Shown here: positions 16,193 through 25,623 of the stretch, in pieces
Position numbering within the stretch: position 1 is the first letter of the stretch
Layout of the letters: the number at the start of each line of letters is the position of its first letter
Assembly: GCA_023480885.1 (NCBI GenBank)
Contig: JAMCWX010000022.1
Span: forward strand, 1 to 63,373
Length of the DNA stretch: 63,373 bases
Origin: Chloroflexota bacterium
Lineage (GTDB): Bacteria > Chloroflexota > UBA6077 > FW602-bin22 > JACPRP01
Direction of reading: 5' to 3'
Notes under the pieces: model-generated
What the model was told of the DNA's origin: nothing
Seen by the model: only the letters and a program-made list of their open reading frames with translations
Databases searched by the model: none
Translations under genes and position numbers: made by a program

Positions 16193-18003
16193 CTCTCGAA
16201 CTCCAGTTCGTTCGCCGGAAGATCCCGGAACTGTCGCCGGTAAAGGTCTGCATAGATGCCACCCTGACTGAGCAGTTCCTGATGTGTTCCGCGCTCGGCT
16301 ATTCGGCCACCATCGACGACCAGCACGTGATCGGCGTTCCGGACAGTGCTCAGCCTGTGGGCAATGACGAAACTCGTCCTGCCCTTCAAGAGCACCGCCA
16401 GCGCCTGCTGGATGAGCGCCTCGGTCCTGGTGTCCACGCTCGAAGTGGCCTCGTCGAGGATCAGGATGCGAGGATTGGCGAGAATCGCCCGCGCAAAGGC
16501 TATGAGTTGACGCTGGCCCTGGCTCAAGGTCCTGCCTCTTTCGCCAATCAGCGTCGCGTAACCCTGAGGCAGAGCGCTGATAAAGCTGTCGGCGTTGACG
16601 AGCTTTGCCGCTGCTTCCACTTCCTCATCTGTAGCTTCCAGCCGTCCGTACCGAATGTTGTCCCGTATCGTCCCCGCGAACAGGAAGCTGTTCTGAGGCA
16701 CGATGCCCATTTGTTGGCGCAGAGAGGCGGCCGCAACTGTGCGCAGATCGACGCCATCCACCAGCACCTGTCCGACCGAGACGTCGTAGAATCGCGCGAT
16801 CAGATTAGCGATAGTCGTTTTACCCGCCCCCGTCGCGCCAACCAGGGCAATGGTCTGTCCTGGCTCAGCCACGAAGCTAACGCCGTCGAGGACAGGGTTG
16901 GCAGGATCGTAGGCGAACTCGACATCTACGAACGCGACCCGCCCGTCGATTGGGCCAAGGGGCTTCGCATCTGGCGCGTCCGTCAGGTCGACCGGCGTGT
17001 CGATCAGGTCGAAGATGCGCTCGCCTGCCGCCAGGGCTGACTGCGCCTGGGTGTAGAGCATGCCCAACTGCTGTATCGGCTGGAAGAACTGCTGGACGTA
17101 GGCGAGAAACGCCACCACCACTCCAACAGTTGTCTGCCCTTGAATGGCGAGGTAACCGCCAAAGCCTGCCACAATTCCGATCGCGATCGTACTGAGCACG
17201 TCCATCGCAGGGAAGAGGGCTGAGGTGACGGCGTTCGCGCCGACGTTAGCATCCCGATTAGCGGCGTTCCGCTCGGCGAAGCGTGCCCGGTTCAAGTCCG
17301 TCCGACTGAAGGCCTGGGCCACCTTTACGCCGGCGATATCCTCCTGAAGGTTTGCCGAAACATCCCCAATCGTGGCGCGGGTTTTCCGAAAGGCTCGACG
17401 GGCCCAGTTTGAGAAGAAGCTGGTAGTGAAGAACATAGCGGGAATAACGAGAAAGCTTGCCAACGCCAGCTCCAGGTTCAGAGCGAGCATAGCGACCAGC
17501 ATTCCCACCAATCCGAAAAGCCCACCCAGCGTCTGCACCAGCCCCTGCCCTAGCAGAACGTTTATCGCTTCCACATCGTTGACCAGTCGCGACATTAGAT
17601 CGCCTGCCTCATGCCTGTCAAAGAAGGGGAGGGATTGGCGCTGGAGTGCCTCGAAGATCAAGCGGCGAATCCGCGCCAGCGTCATCTGGCCAATCCAGCC
17701 AAGCAATGACATCTGAAAGATCCGTGCGACGAGGCCAGCAACATAGACGCACAGAAGCGCTGCCACCATCATTGTGAGACCAGCCGCCTGACCGTTGGCG
17801 ATGAAATTGTCGATGGCAAGGCCGATGAATAATGGCCCAAGGGCGCTCGTGGCGGCGACGACAAGCGTCAGCACAAGAAGGATCAATAGCCGGCGCCAGA
17901 AAGGCAAGGCGTAGCCAAAAAGACGGCGCGCAACGGCCCCTGAACTGTGTGCCCTGCCCTCGGGCAAGGGTCCCATATTGTGAAATGGGCCTCCTCGAAA
18001 CAT
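16189..18003 (-). CDS. ABC exporter half-transporter, subunit with intact Walker B and variant signature
   Basis: About 604 residues. Six transmembrane helices occupy about 25-320 (ABC_membrane) and the nucleotide-binding domain about 355-590. Walker A is GATGAGKTT, the signature is LSQGQ (variant of LSGGQ) and Walker B with catalytic Glu is ILILDEATSS. The ATG at 18003, with GGGGGA 6 nt upstream and 2 nt after the previous gene's stop, is preferred over the TTG at 18009. With the next gene it forms a heterodimeric exporter of the TM287/288, LmrCD or BmrCD kind, where one of the two ATP sites is degenerate. Substrates are probably drugs or lipids. Confidence 0.92.
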   Translation of the reverse strand: MFRGGPFHNMGPLPEGRAHSSGAVARRLFGYALPFWRRLLILLVLTLVVAATSALGPLFIGLAIDNFIANGQAAGLTMMVAALLCVYVAGLVARIFQMSLLGWIGQMTLARIRRLIFEALQRQSLPFFDRHEAGDLMSRLVNDVEAINVLLGQGLVQTLGGLFGLVGMLVAMLALNLELALASFLVIPAMFFTTSFFSNWARRAFRKTRATIGDVSANLQEDIAGVKVAQAFSRTDLNRARFAERNAANRDANVGANAVTSALFPAMDVLSTIAIGIVAGFGGYLAIQGQTTVGVVVAFLAYVQQFFQPIQQLGMLYTQAQSALAAGERIFDLIDTPVDLTDAPDAKPLGPIDGRVAFVDVEFAYDPANPVLDGVSFVAEPGQTIALVGATGAGKTTIANLIARFYDVSVGQVLVDGVDLRTVAAASLRQQMGIVPQNSFLFAGTIRDNIRYGRLEATDEEVEAAAKLVNADSFISALPQGYATLIGERGRTLSQGQRQLIAFARAILANPRILILDEATSSVDTRTEALIQQALAVLLKGRTSFVIAHRLSTVRNADHVLVVDGGRIAERGTHQELLSQGGIYADLYRRQFRDLPANELEFER

Positions 18004-18005
18004 GC

Positions 18006-19769
18006 TCAATCCCCCGTCTTTCCGGCGTCGGCAAAGGCCGGCACGTCGTCATAAAGTTGCGAAGCTACAATCTCACCATACAGCGCGCTGGTCGCCAGTA
18101 GCTCCTCGTGAGTTCCCCGGGCAACGATCCGCGCGTTGTCCAGCGCCAGGATGAGGTCCGCGTTTCGGACAGTGCTGATGCGCTGGGCTATAATGAAGGT
18201 TGTCCGGGACCCTATGAGGCTGGCCAGTGAGCGCTGAATCTGGTGCTCGGTCTCAGCGTCGACCGACGAAGTGCTGTCGTCCAGTATCAGTATCTGCGGG
18301 ACAAGCAGCAACGCACGGGCAATGGCGATGCGCTGCATTTGTCCCCCGCTGAGGCCAACGCCTCCCTCGCCGATTTTTGTGTTATACCCTTCAGGCTGTT
18401 CGAGAATGAAATCGTGAGCGTGGGCAAGCTGGGCCACTTTCACGATCTCGTCAAGTGATGCGTCCGGCGCGCCATAGGCGATGTTCTCCCGAATCGTTCC
18501 TGAGAACAGGAGCGTATCCTGAAGAACGATGCCGATTTGGCTTCGGAGGCTGCCGATGGTCACGTCACGTACGTCGTGCCCGTCGATGGTCACCCGACCG
18601 CCAGTGACGTCGTAGAAACGTGGGATCAGATTGATAATCGTGCTCTTGCCAGCGCCTGTCGTGCCGACAATGGCAACCGTCTGGCCCGGCTCGGCGATGA
18701 AGCTGGCGTGCTCGAGCACATTCCGCTCGGCGCCGACGTAGCGGAAGCTGACGTCCTCGAAGGCCACTCGCCCTTCGACTGGAGGCAGCGGCATCGCGCT
18801 CGGCCTGTCGGTGACGTCGTTCTCAGCATCGACGATCTCAAAAATGCGTTTCGCCGACGCGGCCGCCCGAGCCACGAGAGCTGTGACCATGCCAAGCATA
18901 AACGTCGGAAACATCAACAAGCCCAGGTAGGTGTTGAACGCCACCAACTCACCCAGACTTAACTCACCCCGAATGACCTGATTCCCGCCGTACCAGACGA
19001 CGGCGACAGTGCCCAGGCTGGCGATGAAGAAGATGACAGGGAAGGCGCTGCTGAAGACCCGCACGACCTGAAGGTTGACTTCAAGCAACTCATCGTTAGC
19101 CCTGGCGTAGCGCTCGGCCTCGTATGCCTCTCGGACAAATGCCTTGACGACGCGGACGCCCGCCAGGTTCTCTTGAAGAACCGTGTTCAAGGCGCCGAGT
19201 CGGGCCTGCACATTAGCGAAAAGTGGCTGCGCTCTCCTGATAAAGATGGCGAAGGAGATGAAGATCAATGGCAAGATGGCAAGAGTGATAAGAGCTAGCC
19301 GCCAGTTCATCAAGATGAGGACGGCCGCGGCTCCAAAAAACATGAAAAGGGCGCCCAGGAGTTGTAGGAACCCCTGGCCGGTGAACATGCGCACCATCTC
19401 GACGTCGCTTGTGACCCTGGTCATTAGCTGTCCTGTCTGCGCCTGGTCGTGGAAGCTGAAACTGAGGGTCTGTAGCTTACCATAAATCTCGTTCCGCATA
19501 TCGTAGGCGGCGCCCTGCGAAGCCTTCTCGGACAGATACCCCTGGGCGAAGCTGAACAAGCCACGAACGAGCGCCACGCCAAGCAGTCCAGCCGCCATCA
19601 CCAAGATTGTGCTGAGATTCCCGACCAAAATGCCTTCGTCGATCGCCCTGCGAATCAGTTGCGGCGAAACCAGATTTGCTACCGAGACGAGAAGCATGCT
19701 GAAAAAGGCGCCTAGCGCGGACGGCCAGTATTTCGTCATATAGCGCAAGGCTCGACCCAAAGGTCTCAT
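18006..19769 (-). CDS. ABC exporter half-transporter, subunit with Asp in place of catalytic Glu
   Basis: 587 residues from the ATG at 19769 (MRPLGRALRYMTKYWPS), chosen because AGGGGAG lies 8 nt upstream; an extended frame to 19844 has no such site. Six helices occupy about 15-300, then the nucleotide-binding domain with Walker A GTTGAGKST, signature LSGGQ and Walker B ILILDDSTSS. The residue after the Walker B Asp is Asp, not the catalytic Glu. Its Walker B would face the LSQGQ signature of the partner, making that composite ATP site non-hydrolytic while the other stays canonical, as in known heterodimeric exporters. First gene of the efflux operon. Confidence 0.92.
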   Translation of the reverse strand: MRPLGRALRYMTKYWPSALGAFFSMLLVSVANLVSPQLIRRAIDEGILVGNLSTILVMAAGLLGVALVRGLFSFAQGYLSEKASQGAAYDMRNEIYGKLQTLSFSFHDQAQTGQLMTRVTSDVEMVRMFTGQGFLQLLGALFMFFGAAAVLILMNWRLALITLAILPLIFISFAIFIRRAQPLFANVQARLGALNTVLQENLAGVRVVKAFVREAYEAERYARANDELLEVNLQVVRVFSSAFPVIFFIASLGTVAVVWYGGNQVIRGELSLGELVAFNTYLGLLMFPTFMLGMVTALVARAAASAKRIFEIVDAENDVTDRPSAMPLPPVEGRVAFEDVSFRYVGAERNVLEHASFIAEPGQTVAIVGTTGAGKSTIINLIPRFYDVTGGRVTIDGHDVRDVTIGSLRSQIGIVLQDTLLFSGTIRENIAYGAPDASLDEIVKVAQLAHAHDFILEQPEGYNTKIGEGGVGLSGGQMQRIAIARALLLVPQILILDDSTSSVDAETEHQIQRSLASLIGSRTTFIIAQRISTVRNADLILALDNARIVARGTHEELLATSALYGEIVASQLYDDVPAFADAGKTGD

Positions 19770-19908
19770 ATCCCACTCCCCTGATCGCTGGCTTTTCGCA
19801 AGACCGAAGCCGGTTTGAATTGCCGCTGGGAACCCACGTCGCACACAATGGCAGTGGCTGCCTGCGCTACTGTTGCCAGCTCGTTTCGGCGTCCATTTCT
19901 GTAGGATA

Positions 19909-19958
19909 CGACGTGTCGTACACTACGTATTATCTACTATTCCTGATGATTGTCAAGG
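19909..19958 (-). promoter_or_regulatory. Promoter of the efflux operon with dyad operator
   Basis: On the minus strand TTGACA (19958-19953) and GATAAT (19936-19931) are 16 nt apart, a strong sigma-70-type promoter. Just after it, at the expected start of transcription, lies the perfect dyad TACGAC-GT-GTCGTA (19922-19909). Its position and the MarR gene in the operon make it the candidate repressor site. Confidence 0.7.
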
Positions 19959-20048
19959 CGCACTGGCACAATTACTGCAGCACATGCGAGGCGATGTTGC
20001 AATCACCTGTTAGTTTTTACTCGATTCCAGAAAGACAGAGGTGTGAAA

Positions 20049-20855
20049 ATGCTTCGATGTTTACCACTTCTCCTGGCCCTCGCGATTGCGCTGTCTCCAT
20101 TAGCCAAGATCCCGGAGCCTGCCCAGGCGGCGGAATGCCAGTTCGTTCTCGGGTTTCTTTCCCTACAGCAAATGATTCCGGACATCGTCGGCAACTGCCT
20201 GACTAACGTGCAATACAACCCGGCCAACGGCGACGGTCTGCAAATGACGACGGGATGGCATGGCAACGGCGGCATGCTCGTATGGCGGAAGGCCGACAAC
20301 TTCACTGCGTTTACGGACGGTTACCACACGTGGGTGAACGGGCCATTCGGTCTGCAAGAGCGTTTGAACAGCCAGCGATTCTTCTGGGAGTGGAACCCAG
20401 ACGAGCTGGTAATCGTCCCACCTCCTGTGCCAGGCGACCGCTGTCACACAGCCCAGCTATCCCTTAGTGTTCAGAGCGGAGAAGGCGGCGCTGGCCACGT
20501 CGGTAACACTATGCGCTTCACGAACAACGCTCCAGTTTTGTGCACTTTCTACGGTTACGTCGGCGCCCTTATGCTGGACGCCCAGAATAACGCGTTGCCA
20601 ACGCAGGTCATCCGCGGCGGTGGATTCATTTTCAAAGATCCTGGGCCGTCGCTCATCACTGTGCCAGCCGGTGGGTCGGCTGACTTCGGGTTGGAGTGGT
20701 CGACTGTGCCGGTGGGGGACGAAACCATCTGCCCGCAGGCAAGCCAGATAGCAGTGATTCCGCCCAACGAATACGCCCCTATTGTCATTCCGATGACACT
20801 GGCACCATGTCGCGGCGGCACCATCCACGTGACGGCAGTCCATCCGCCCAGCTAA
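20049..20855 (+). CDS. Secreted DUF4232-domain protein
   Basis: 268 residues from the ATG at 20049 with GAGGTG upstream; a GTG two codons earlier is also possible. A signal peptide (about 1-27) ends near PAQAAEC. The first half (about 28-125) contains CQFVLGF, NPANGDGLQ, LVWRKADNFTAFTDGYHTW and an RLNSQRF stretch, a module that I associate with Chloroflexota secreted proteins of unknown role. The second half begins RCHTAQLSLSVQSGEGG, the start of DUF4232, a beta-sandwich with conserved Cys seen in secreted actinobacterial and Chloroflexota proteins. No catalytic motif is visible. It is monocistronic, followed by a promoter for the two-component system. Confidence 0.75.
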   Translation: MLRCLPLLLALAIALSPLAKIPEPAQAAECQFVLGFLSLQQMIPDIVGNCLTNVQYNPANGDGLQMTTGWHGNGGMLVWRKADNFTAFTDGYHTWVNGPFGLQERLNSQRFFWEWNPDELVIVPPPVPGDRCHTAQLSLSVQSGEGGAGHVGNTMRFTNNAPVLCTFYGYVGALMLDAQNNALPTQVIRGGGFIFKDPGPSLITVPAGGSADFGLEWSTVPVGDETICPQASQIAVIPPNEYAPIVIPMTLAPCRGGTIHVTAVHPPS

Positions 20856-20871
20856 GACCAGAAGTTGCCCA

Positions 20872-20901
20872 TTGAGCGCGTGAGCGGGTTCCTGGTATAA
20901 T
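20872..20901 (+). promoter_or_regulatory. Promoter for the two-component system
   Basis: TTGAGC (20872-20877) and TATAAT (20896-20901), 18 nt apart, with a TG two bases before the -10 (extended -10). It leaves a leader of about 180 nt before the response regulator ATG at 21091. The leader has no recognisable riboswitch. Confidence 0.55.
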
Positions 20902-21090
20902 ATCCGCTCGATGGAGGTATTAGACTGAACTTAACCCCCATCAAGACGCGCAGCAAGGTAGGAATCAAGTGTGCCCTCAGGTGCGGTTTCGGAAGGGAGT
21001 CATGTTTCCCCTAGAGGGACGCGGGTTCGCAGCGGCCAGTTCTCTTCTCTTTCGACAGACGTTGTACAGCAACAGGATTGTTGAGATCAA

Positions 21091-21765
21091 ATGAGTGCTC
21101 GGATCCTCGTTGTAGACGATAGCGTAGGCGTCCTTAGCTCTATCTGTCGGGCTCTCGGACTCGAAGGGTATGAGGTTCTCGCAGCCGAGGATGGCGAAAC
21201 CGCGTTGCGGGCGGCGGAACTGGAACTACCGGACATAATCATACTGGATGTGATGCTACCAGATATTGACGGACTGGAGGTCTGTCGACGGCTGCGCCTC
21301 TTCACGTCTGCCCCGATCTTGTTTCTCACAGCCAGGGATACGGTGCCCGACCGTGTCGCTGGCCTCGATAAGGGTGCTGACGATTACCTGGTCAAACCGT
21401 TTGCCCTGGCGGAGCTTCTGGCCAGGGTAAGAGCTCTGCTTCGACGAACCACGGGCTCAGACGATGGAAGCCTGGCGTGCGCTGATATCAGGATTAATCT
21501 GAGTACGCGGGAAGCATTTCGAGATGGCGTGCTGCTTAACCTCAGTCCACAGCAGTTCGAATTGCTGGTTGCCTTTGTGCGCCACCACCGCCAGGTGCTT
21601 ACTCGTGAGCAACTTTGCCAGTATGTGTGGGGATATTCCTTCGAAGGAGAGTCCAACTTCGTGGACGTTGCCGTGATGGAGCTAAGAAAAAAGATCGAGG
21701 CCAATGGGGGCAAGCGCCTGATTCAGACAGTGCGTGGCTTCGGCTACGCGCTGCGTGAAAGCTAA
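21091..21765 (+). CDS. OmpR-family response regulator
   Basis: 224 residues. The receiver domain (1-115) shows the acidic pair in VVDDSVG, the phosphoacceptor Asp in PDIIILDVMLPDIDG, a Thr in LFLTARD and Lys in DYLVKPF. The OmpR winged-helix domain (about 130-222) ends with the usual VDVAVMELRKKIE and TVRGFGYAL. It binds DNA once phosphorylated by the kinase encoded 3 nt downstream. Target genes are unknown; the secreted protease and Lgt-like genes just downstream are candidates by position only. Confidence 0.93.
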   Translation: MSARILVVDDSVGVLSSICRALGLEGYEVLAAEDGETALRAAELELPDIIILDVMLPDIDGLEVCRRLRLFTSAPILFLTARDTVPDRVAGLDKGADDYLVKPFALAELLARVRALLRRTTGSDDGSLACADIRINLSTREAFRDGVLLNLSPQQFELLVAFVRHHRQVLTREQLCQYVWGYSFEGESNFVDVAVMELRKKIEANGGKRLIQTVRGFGYALRES

Positions 21766-21768
21766 ACG

Positions 21769-23166
21769 ATGGACCACACGGAGTCAGGTTCGGCAGGTAA
21801 TCCCGCTAAGTCGCCGTTGATGTATCCGCAGCTAGCAGCAATGCCGACCATTCCACCCACGGACTCCGCTGCTCCGAGAATGAATCCTACCTCCCTTTTC
21901 GTCGCCAGAGCTCCATCGCCGAAATTCGTCGCCACCGCGGGATCGGTGCTCGCGCTTGTGCTCACGCTATTCAGCGCCTTTGAAAGCAGCCCGTCCATCG
22001 AGGACGGTCTCTTATGGGCCCATTTCGGCGCACGTCTCGCCATCGATTACACCAGTCTGATTACGGTAGTATTAGTTGTCGCCGCTGCCCATCTCTTGGT
22101 TCCACCACATCTGTTCTTGGAAGGATCCAGCAAGAGGGCCATTTTGTTCTCCCTTGGGCCATACTCCCTCGCTGGTGTCGTGGGTGGCGTGGCTCGATAC
22201 CATCTCCGCCTTTGGCTCGGCCTGAACTGGCACATCGAATACCCGCTGGAGCTGTGGACGAACGTTGGGGCCGGCATTCTAACATTTACCCTTATCGGCT
22301 TCCTCGCCAGCCAGTATTATCCGCTTATGCAGCGATTCGAACGACTGCGGGCGCTTTGTGCGATAACGGAAGAGGCCGCAGACATCGCCTTTCGTCGCAC
22401 CTTCAACCGGCGGGTCGGCATGGCGGACCGGCCAGACGAGGTCGGACATCTGTCACGAACCGTGAACTACCTCCTGGCGACGGTCGAAAGCACGCTTGAG
22501 AGCCACCGCGATTTCCTGGCCGACACCTCTCACGAGTTGCGCAATCCTCTGCAGGCTATTCGCGTGAATCTGGAACTGGCTGAGCGCATTGACAACTCAA
22601 GCGAGCGCGAGGAGTGCATCAGAGAATGCATCGACGAGGTCGAGCGAATGAGCCGTCTGGTGGAGGACTTGCTCACACTGGCCAGGCTGGAGGCAAGACA
22701 AATTATCGAACGACGTCCTGTGGCCTTGCAGTCCCTGCTGCAAGACGTTGTTCGCGGCGCCAAGAGACGTGCGTGCGGGCAGCAGATTCTGGTTCAGCAC
22801 GTCGAAAAAGTGGAGGTCTTGGGGGACGAGGGCAGGCTACGTCAGGTGCTCGACAACCTTATGAGAAACGCGCTTAGGCACACACCGCCGAATGGAATGA
22901 TACATTTGTCTCTGCAGGCCGCAAACGGTTGGGCGATGCTTGAGATCTCTGACACAGGCGAGGGCATTGCACCTCAACACCTTCCTCATATCTTCGAGCG
23001 CTTCTACCAGGTAGGAAAGACGAGAGATGGGGGCGCCGGACTGGGGCTTGCCATAGTCAAGCATCTATGCGAAGCCCACGGTGGTCACGTGACTGCCGCG
23101 AGCGAACCCGGCAAGGGCAGCAGATTCACTGTATGCTTGCCGCTATCCTCACCAAGTCCTCATTAA
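21769..23166 (+). CDS. Membrane sensor histidine kinase
   Basis: 465 residues. After about 60 polar residues come four hydrophobic segments (about 64-82, 100-120, 123-145 and 160-185), forming a membrane sensor without a large outside domain. A HAMP-like linker (RVGMADRPDEVGHLSRTVN) leads into HisKA with H-box FLADTSHELRNPLQAI, then HATPase_c with N-box DNLMRNALRHTPP, G1 DTGEGI, F-box HIFERFYQ and G2 GAGLGLAIVKHL. It starts 3 nt after the response regulator stop and phosphorylates it. With so little outside the membrane, it may sense membrane state or a small lipophilic signal. Confidence 0.92.
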   Translation: MDHTESGSAGNPAKSPLMYPQLAAMPTIPPTDSAAPRMNPTSLFVARAPSPKFVATAGSVLALVLTLFSAFESSPSIEDGLLWAHFGARLAIDYTSLITVVLVVAAAHLLVPPHLFLEGSSKRAILFSLGPYSLAGVVGGVARYHLRLWLGLNWHIEYPLELWTNVGAGILTFTLIGFLASQYYPLMQRFERLRALCAITEEAADIAFRRTFNRRVGMADRPDEVGHLSRTVNYLLATVESTLESHRDFLADTSHELRNPLQAIRVNLELAERIDNSSEREECIRECIDEVERMSRLVEDLLTLARLEARQIIERRPVALQSLLQDVVRGAKRRACGQQILVQHVEKVEVLGDEGRLRQVLDNLMRNALRHTPPNGMIHLSLQAANGWAMLEISDTGEGIAPQHLPHIFERFYQVGKTRDGGAGLGLAIVKHLCEAHGGHVTAASEPGKGSRFTVCLPLSSPSPH

Positions 23167-23268
23167 TCGATCATCTCTTGCTCATCTTTCAGTGCGATAA
23201 TCGCGCGGAGGGAGTTTCGGGCGCTACCAGATTCAACCCCGGCTCGTTGGAGAAGGAGGCTTTCAACT

Positions 23269-25608
23269 ATGTGGTCCAGGTTTTCACACCTCGCGGTTAG
23301 TTCCATAACGATCCTCGTTTTGCTTCTCGCTGGATGTGGCTCCCAACCAGGTCAAACACAGCAGGGCTCTCAACCATCCAAGTCTGGCCAGGGCGTGGTC
23401 TCCGACACGAAAGCTTTGCCGTCTGCAGGCGAGACGGCAAAGCCGGCGGCAAGTCCCACGCCCGAGAGCTTCGGCAAGGCACAGGTGAAGTATCCTGAAC
23501 CGCAGGTGCTTGCCAAGTCAGCAACGTGGGGCGAGGTGCCAACGAACCAGGTTGCCGTGATGCTGCGAGATGGCCTGTCGCGCGCAGATGCCGAGCGCGT
23601 GGCCCAGGAGCTTGGCGGCACCATCGTCGGCGAGGTTGAGCTCATCAACCTGTACCAGGTGGAAACGAAAGGCACCACCGAGGCAGACCTGCTGGCATCG
23701 CTGGAAAAGGCGAGCAAGCTGCAGGGAGTCGAGGTGGCCTTCCCCAATGCGCGGAGCTATCCTCTCGATTCGGCGTGCAGGGCGTGCAGCCCACTGAATG
23801 ACCCTGTATACGGTGAGGGGGACAACGGCAAGCACTATGAGATGATCGGCCTCAAGAACGCCTGGGACATCCTCAAAGCCAGCGGCGTAAAGCTAAACGA
23901 CGTGACCGTCGGAGTAATGGATCAGGCCATTTACACTAAGTCGGACGAGGTAAGAGGCAAGACTCGCATTTCCGGAATTGACAAGGACGACTCTACGGAT
24001 CAACCAGCAACAGACGACAGAGGCAATGTAGTTGATGGCGGTTTTAATCACGGCACCATGGTCACCCACGTCATAGGCGCTGACCCGGACAACGGCGGCG
24101 TCGCCGGAGTGGCAGGTTTCTTGGGCGATAAGCTCACGATCAAAGTGGGCAATATTTACAAGGCCGGAGCGAATAGTCCCGAATCGGCACCGGATCCGAA
24201 CGACCCCACCAAGGTGGTTTGGTCTAACGGCAAGACGTACGTGGTCTCAGATTTCGTCGATGCAATCAAGCAGATAAAGAGCGGTGCCACAATCATCAAC
24301 TGTTCTTTTGGGCCAGAAAAACCTAACGCCAAGAACAAGGGCATATCGGATGCCTGGAAGCAGTTCCTGCAAAAGGTGCACAAAAAATATCCCAAAGTCC
24401 TGTTTGTTGCTGCAGCAGGGAACGAGAAGGGCGCACTCGACGGCAGCAACTACTCGATTGGTGGGCACAAGCTTCCCAATTTAATAACCGTCGGGGCGTT
24501 GGATAACCAGGGGAACCGGGCCAAGTTCTCCAACTATTCTACTGGAGACGGCGAAGTGACCATATCGGCGCCCGGCGTACAGGTGCCGATGGGCGTTGGG
24601 CCCGACGGGAAAACCGTTAAGGCCAGCGGCACCAGCTTTGCCACCCCGATGGTGGCCGCTGCCGCCGCGCTCATCAGGTCCATCAACCCCAATCTGTCGG
24701 CGGAACAGATCAGGAAGGTTCTTGAGGATACTGCGGCTCCAGGCGTGACGGGTGAAAAGCAGTCTGTGCCGATCCCACAAGGAATGGGCAAGGGAGTGCT
24801 GCGCGTGGACGAGGCAGTGCTGAAGGTTATCAACGACATGCGAGCGGTGGAGAAGAAGCCACCGCTGACCCGAGACTCCCTGGTGAAACTGACGAGCATC
24901 GACGGTTCTGTCAGTTCCAAGAACCCGAAGGAATTCACAGTCAGGGCGAGTATCGCCGGGGTCGGCGAAAAAGGGACGGAAGTCAGCATCCAGTTGATGG
25001 GGGAGGGTATGATCAGCAGTTCGTCCAAGAAGAAGCTCGCTGCGGCTGGCGACGTAACGTGGGATGTAAGCATCCTCGACGAGAAGAAGAAGCCGACGGT
25101 CAGGCTCTGCAGGTTGGATACCAACAGTTGCTGCGATGTGTCCTTGGAAGTCGTGGAACTCAACGGAAGGTGGACGGGGAGTCTGATCATAGCTGATGTC
25201 AAAGTTGCGGCGTCAGAAATCACGATTCCCGACCCGTTTGACGACACAAAGCCGCCCACGGTCATCACGAAGGAAGACTGTGAAAAAGCGGTCAAAGCAC
25301 AGATGGGCAAGCCTGGGAACCTTTCCATGGAGTTTCAGGCACAATCTTCCGAAGCAGGGACCGTTGTCATAGCCACCGGCGGCCAGCGCAAAGCCGACAA
25401 GTCCCAGGCTCTGCCTTACAGGTTTGACGGCAAGAAGGTCATCATCGACACCACTCAGAAAGGATTCACGATTCATTTCGAAGGCGAGGTTGCCATTGGC
25501 GACCAGGAATACACGATGACAGGGCCGTTCAGCATGGTTGGTAGGAGCAATGGGGTAGAGGCATTGAGGATAGTTGGCACCTTTAAGATCGCGAAGCCCA
25601 AGCAATGA
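23269..25608 (+). CDS. Lipoprotein subtilisin-like (S8) serine protease
   Basis: 779 residues. The signal peptide ends in the lipobox LLAGC, so it is tethered to the outer face of the membrane. A propeptide-like region (about 85-165) contains NQVAVMLRDGLSRADAE. The S8 domain (about 185-520) has catalytic D218 (VGVMDQAI), H261 (NHGTMVTHV), oxyanion N385 (AAAGNE) and nucleophile S456 (SGTSFATPMVAAA). The Asp motif is DQA instead of the common DS/TG. The last 230 residues are a beta-rich tail without a clear match. AAGGAGG is 9 nt before the ATG. The Lgt-like gene follows after 15 bp. Confidence 0.9.
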   Translation: MWSRFSHLAVSSITILVLLLAGCGSQPGQTQQGSQPSKSGQGVVSDTKALPSAGETAKPAASPTPESFGKAQVKYPEPQVLAKSATWGEVPTNQVAVMLRDGLSRADAERVAQELGGTIVGEVELINLYQVETKGTTEADLLASLEKASKLQGVEVAFPNARSYPLDSACRACSPLNDPVYGEGDNGKHYEMIGLKNAWDILKASGVKLNDVTVGVMDQAIYTKSDEVRGKTRISGIDKDDSTDQPATDDRGNVVDGGFNHGTMVTHVIGADPDNGGVAGVAGFLGDKLTIKVGNIYKAGANSPESAPDPNDPTKVVWSNGKTYVVSDFVDAIKQIKSGATIINCSFGPEKPNAKNKGISDAWKQFLQKVHKKYPKVLFVAAAGNEKGALDGSNYSIGGHKLPNLITVGALDNQGNRAKFSNYSTGDGEVTISAPGVQVPMGVGPDGKTVKASGTSFATPMVAAAAALIRSINPNLSAEQIRKVLEDTAAPGVTGEKQSVPIPQGMGKGVLRVDEAVLKVINDMRAVEKKPPLTRDSLVKLTSIDGSVSSKNPKEFTVRASIAGVGEKGTEVSIQLMGEGMISSSSKKKLAAAGDVTWDVSILDEKKKPTVRLCRLDTNSCCDVSLEVVELNGRWTGSLIIADVKVAASEITIPDPFDDTKPPTVITKEDCEKAVKAQMGKPGNLSMEFQAQSSEAGTVVIATGGQRKADKSQALPYRFDGKKVIIDTTQKGFTIHFEGEVAIGDQEYTMTGPFSMVGRSNGVEALRIVGTFKIAKPKQ

Positions 25609-25623
25609 AAAAAGGGTGAGGCC

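Noticed and set aside
24534..25328. Minus-strand open frame of 264 codons
   Set aside because: Antisense to the subtilase gene, whose catalytic residues are all in the plus frame.
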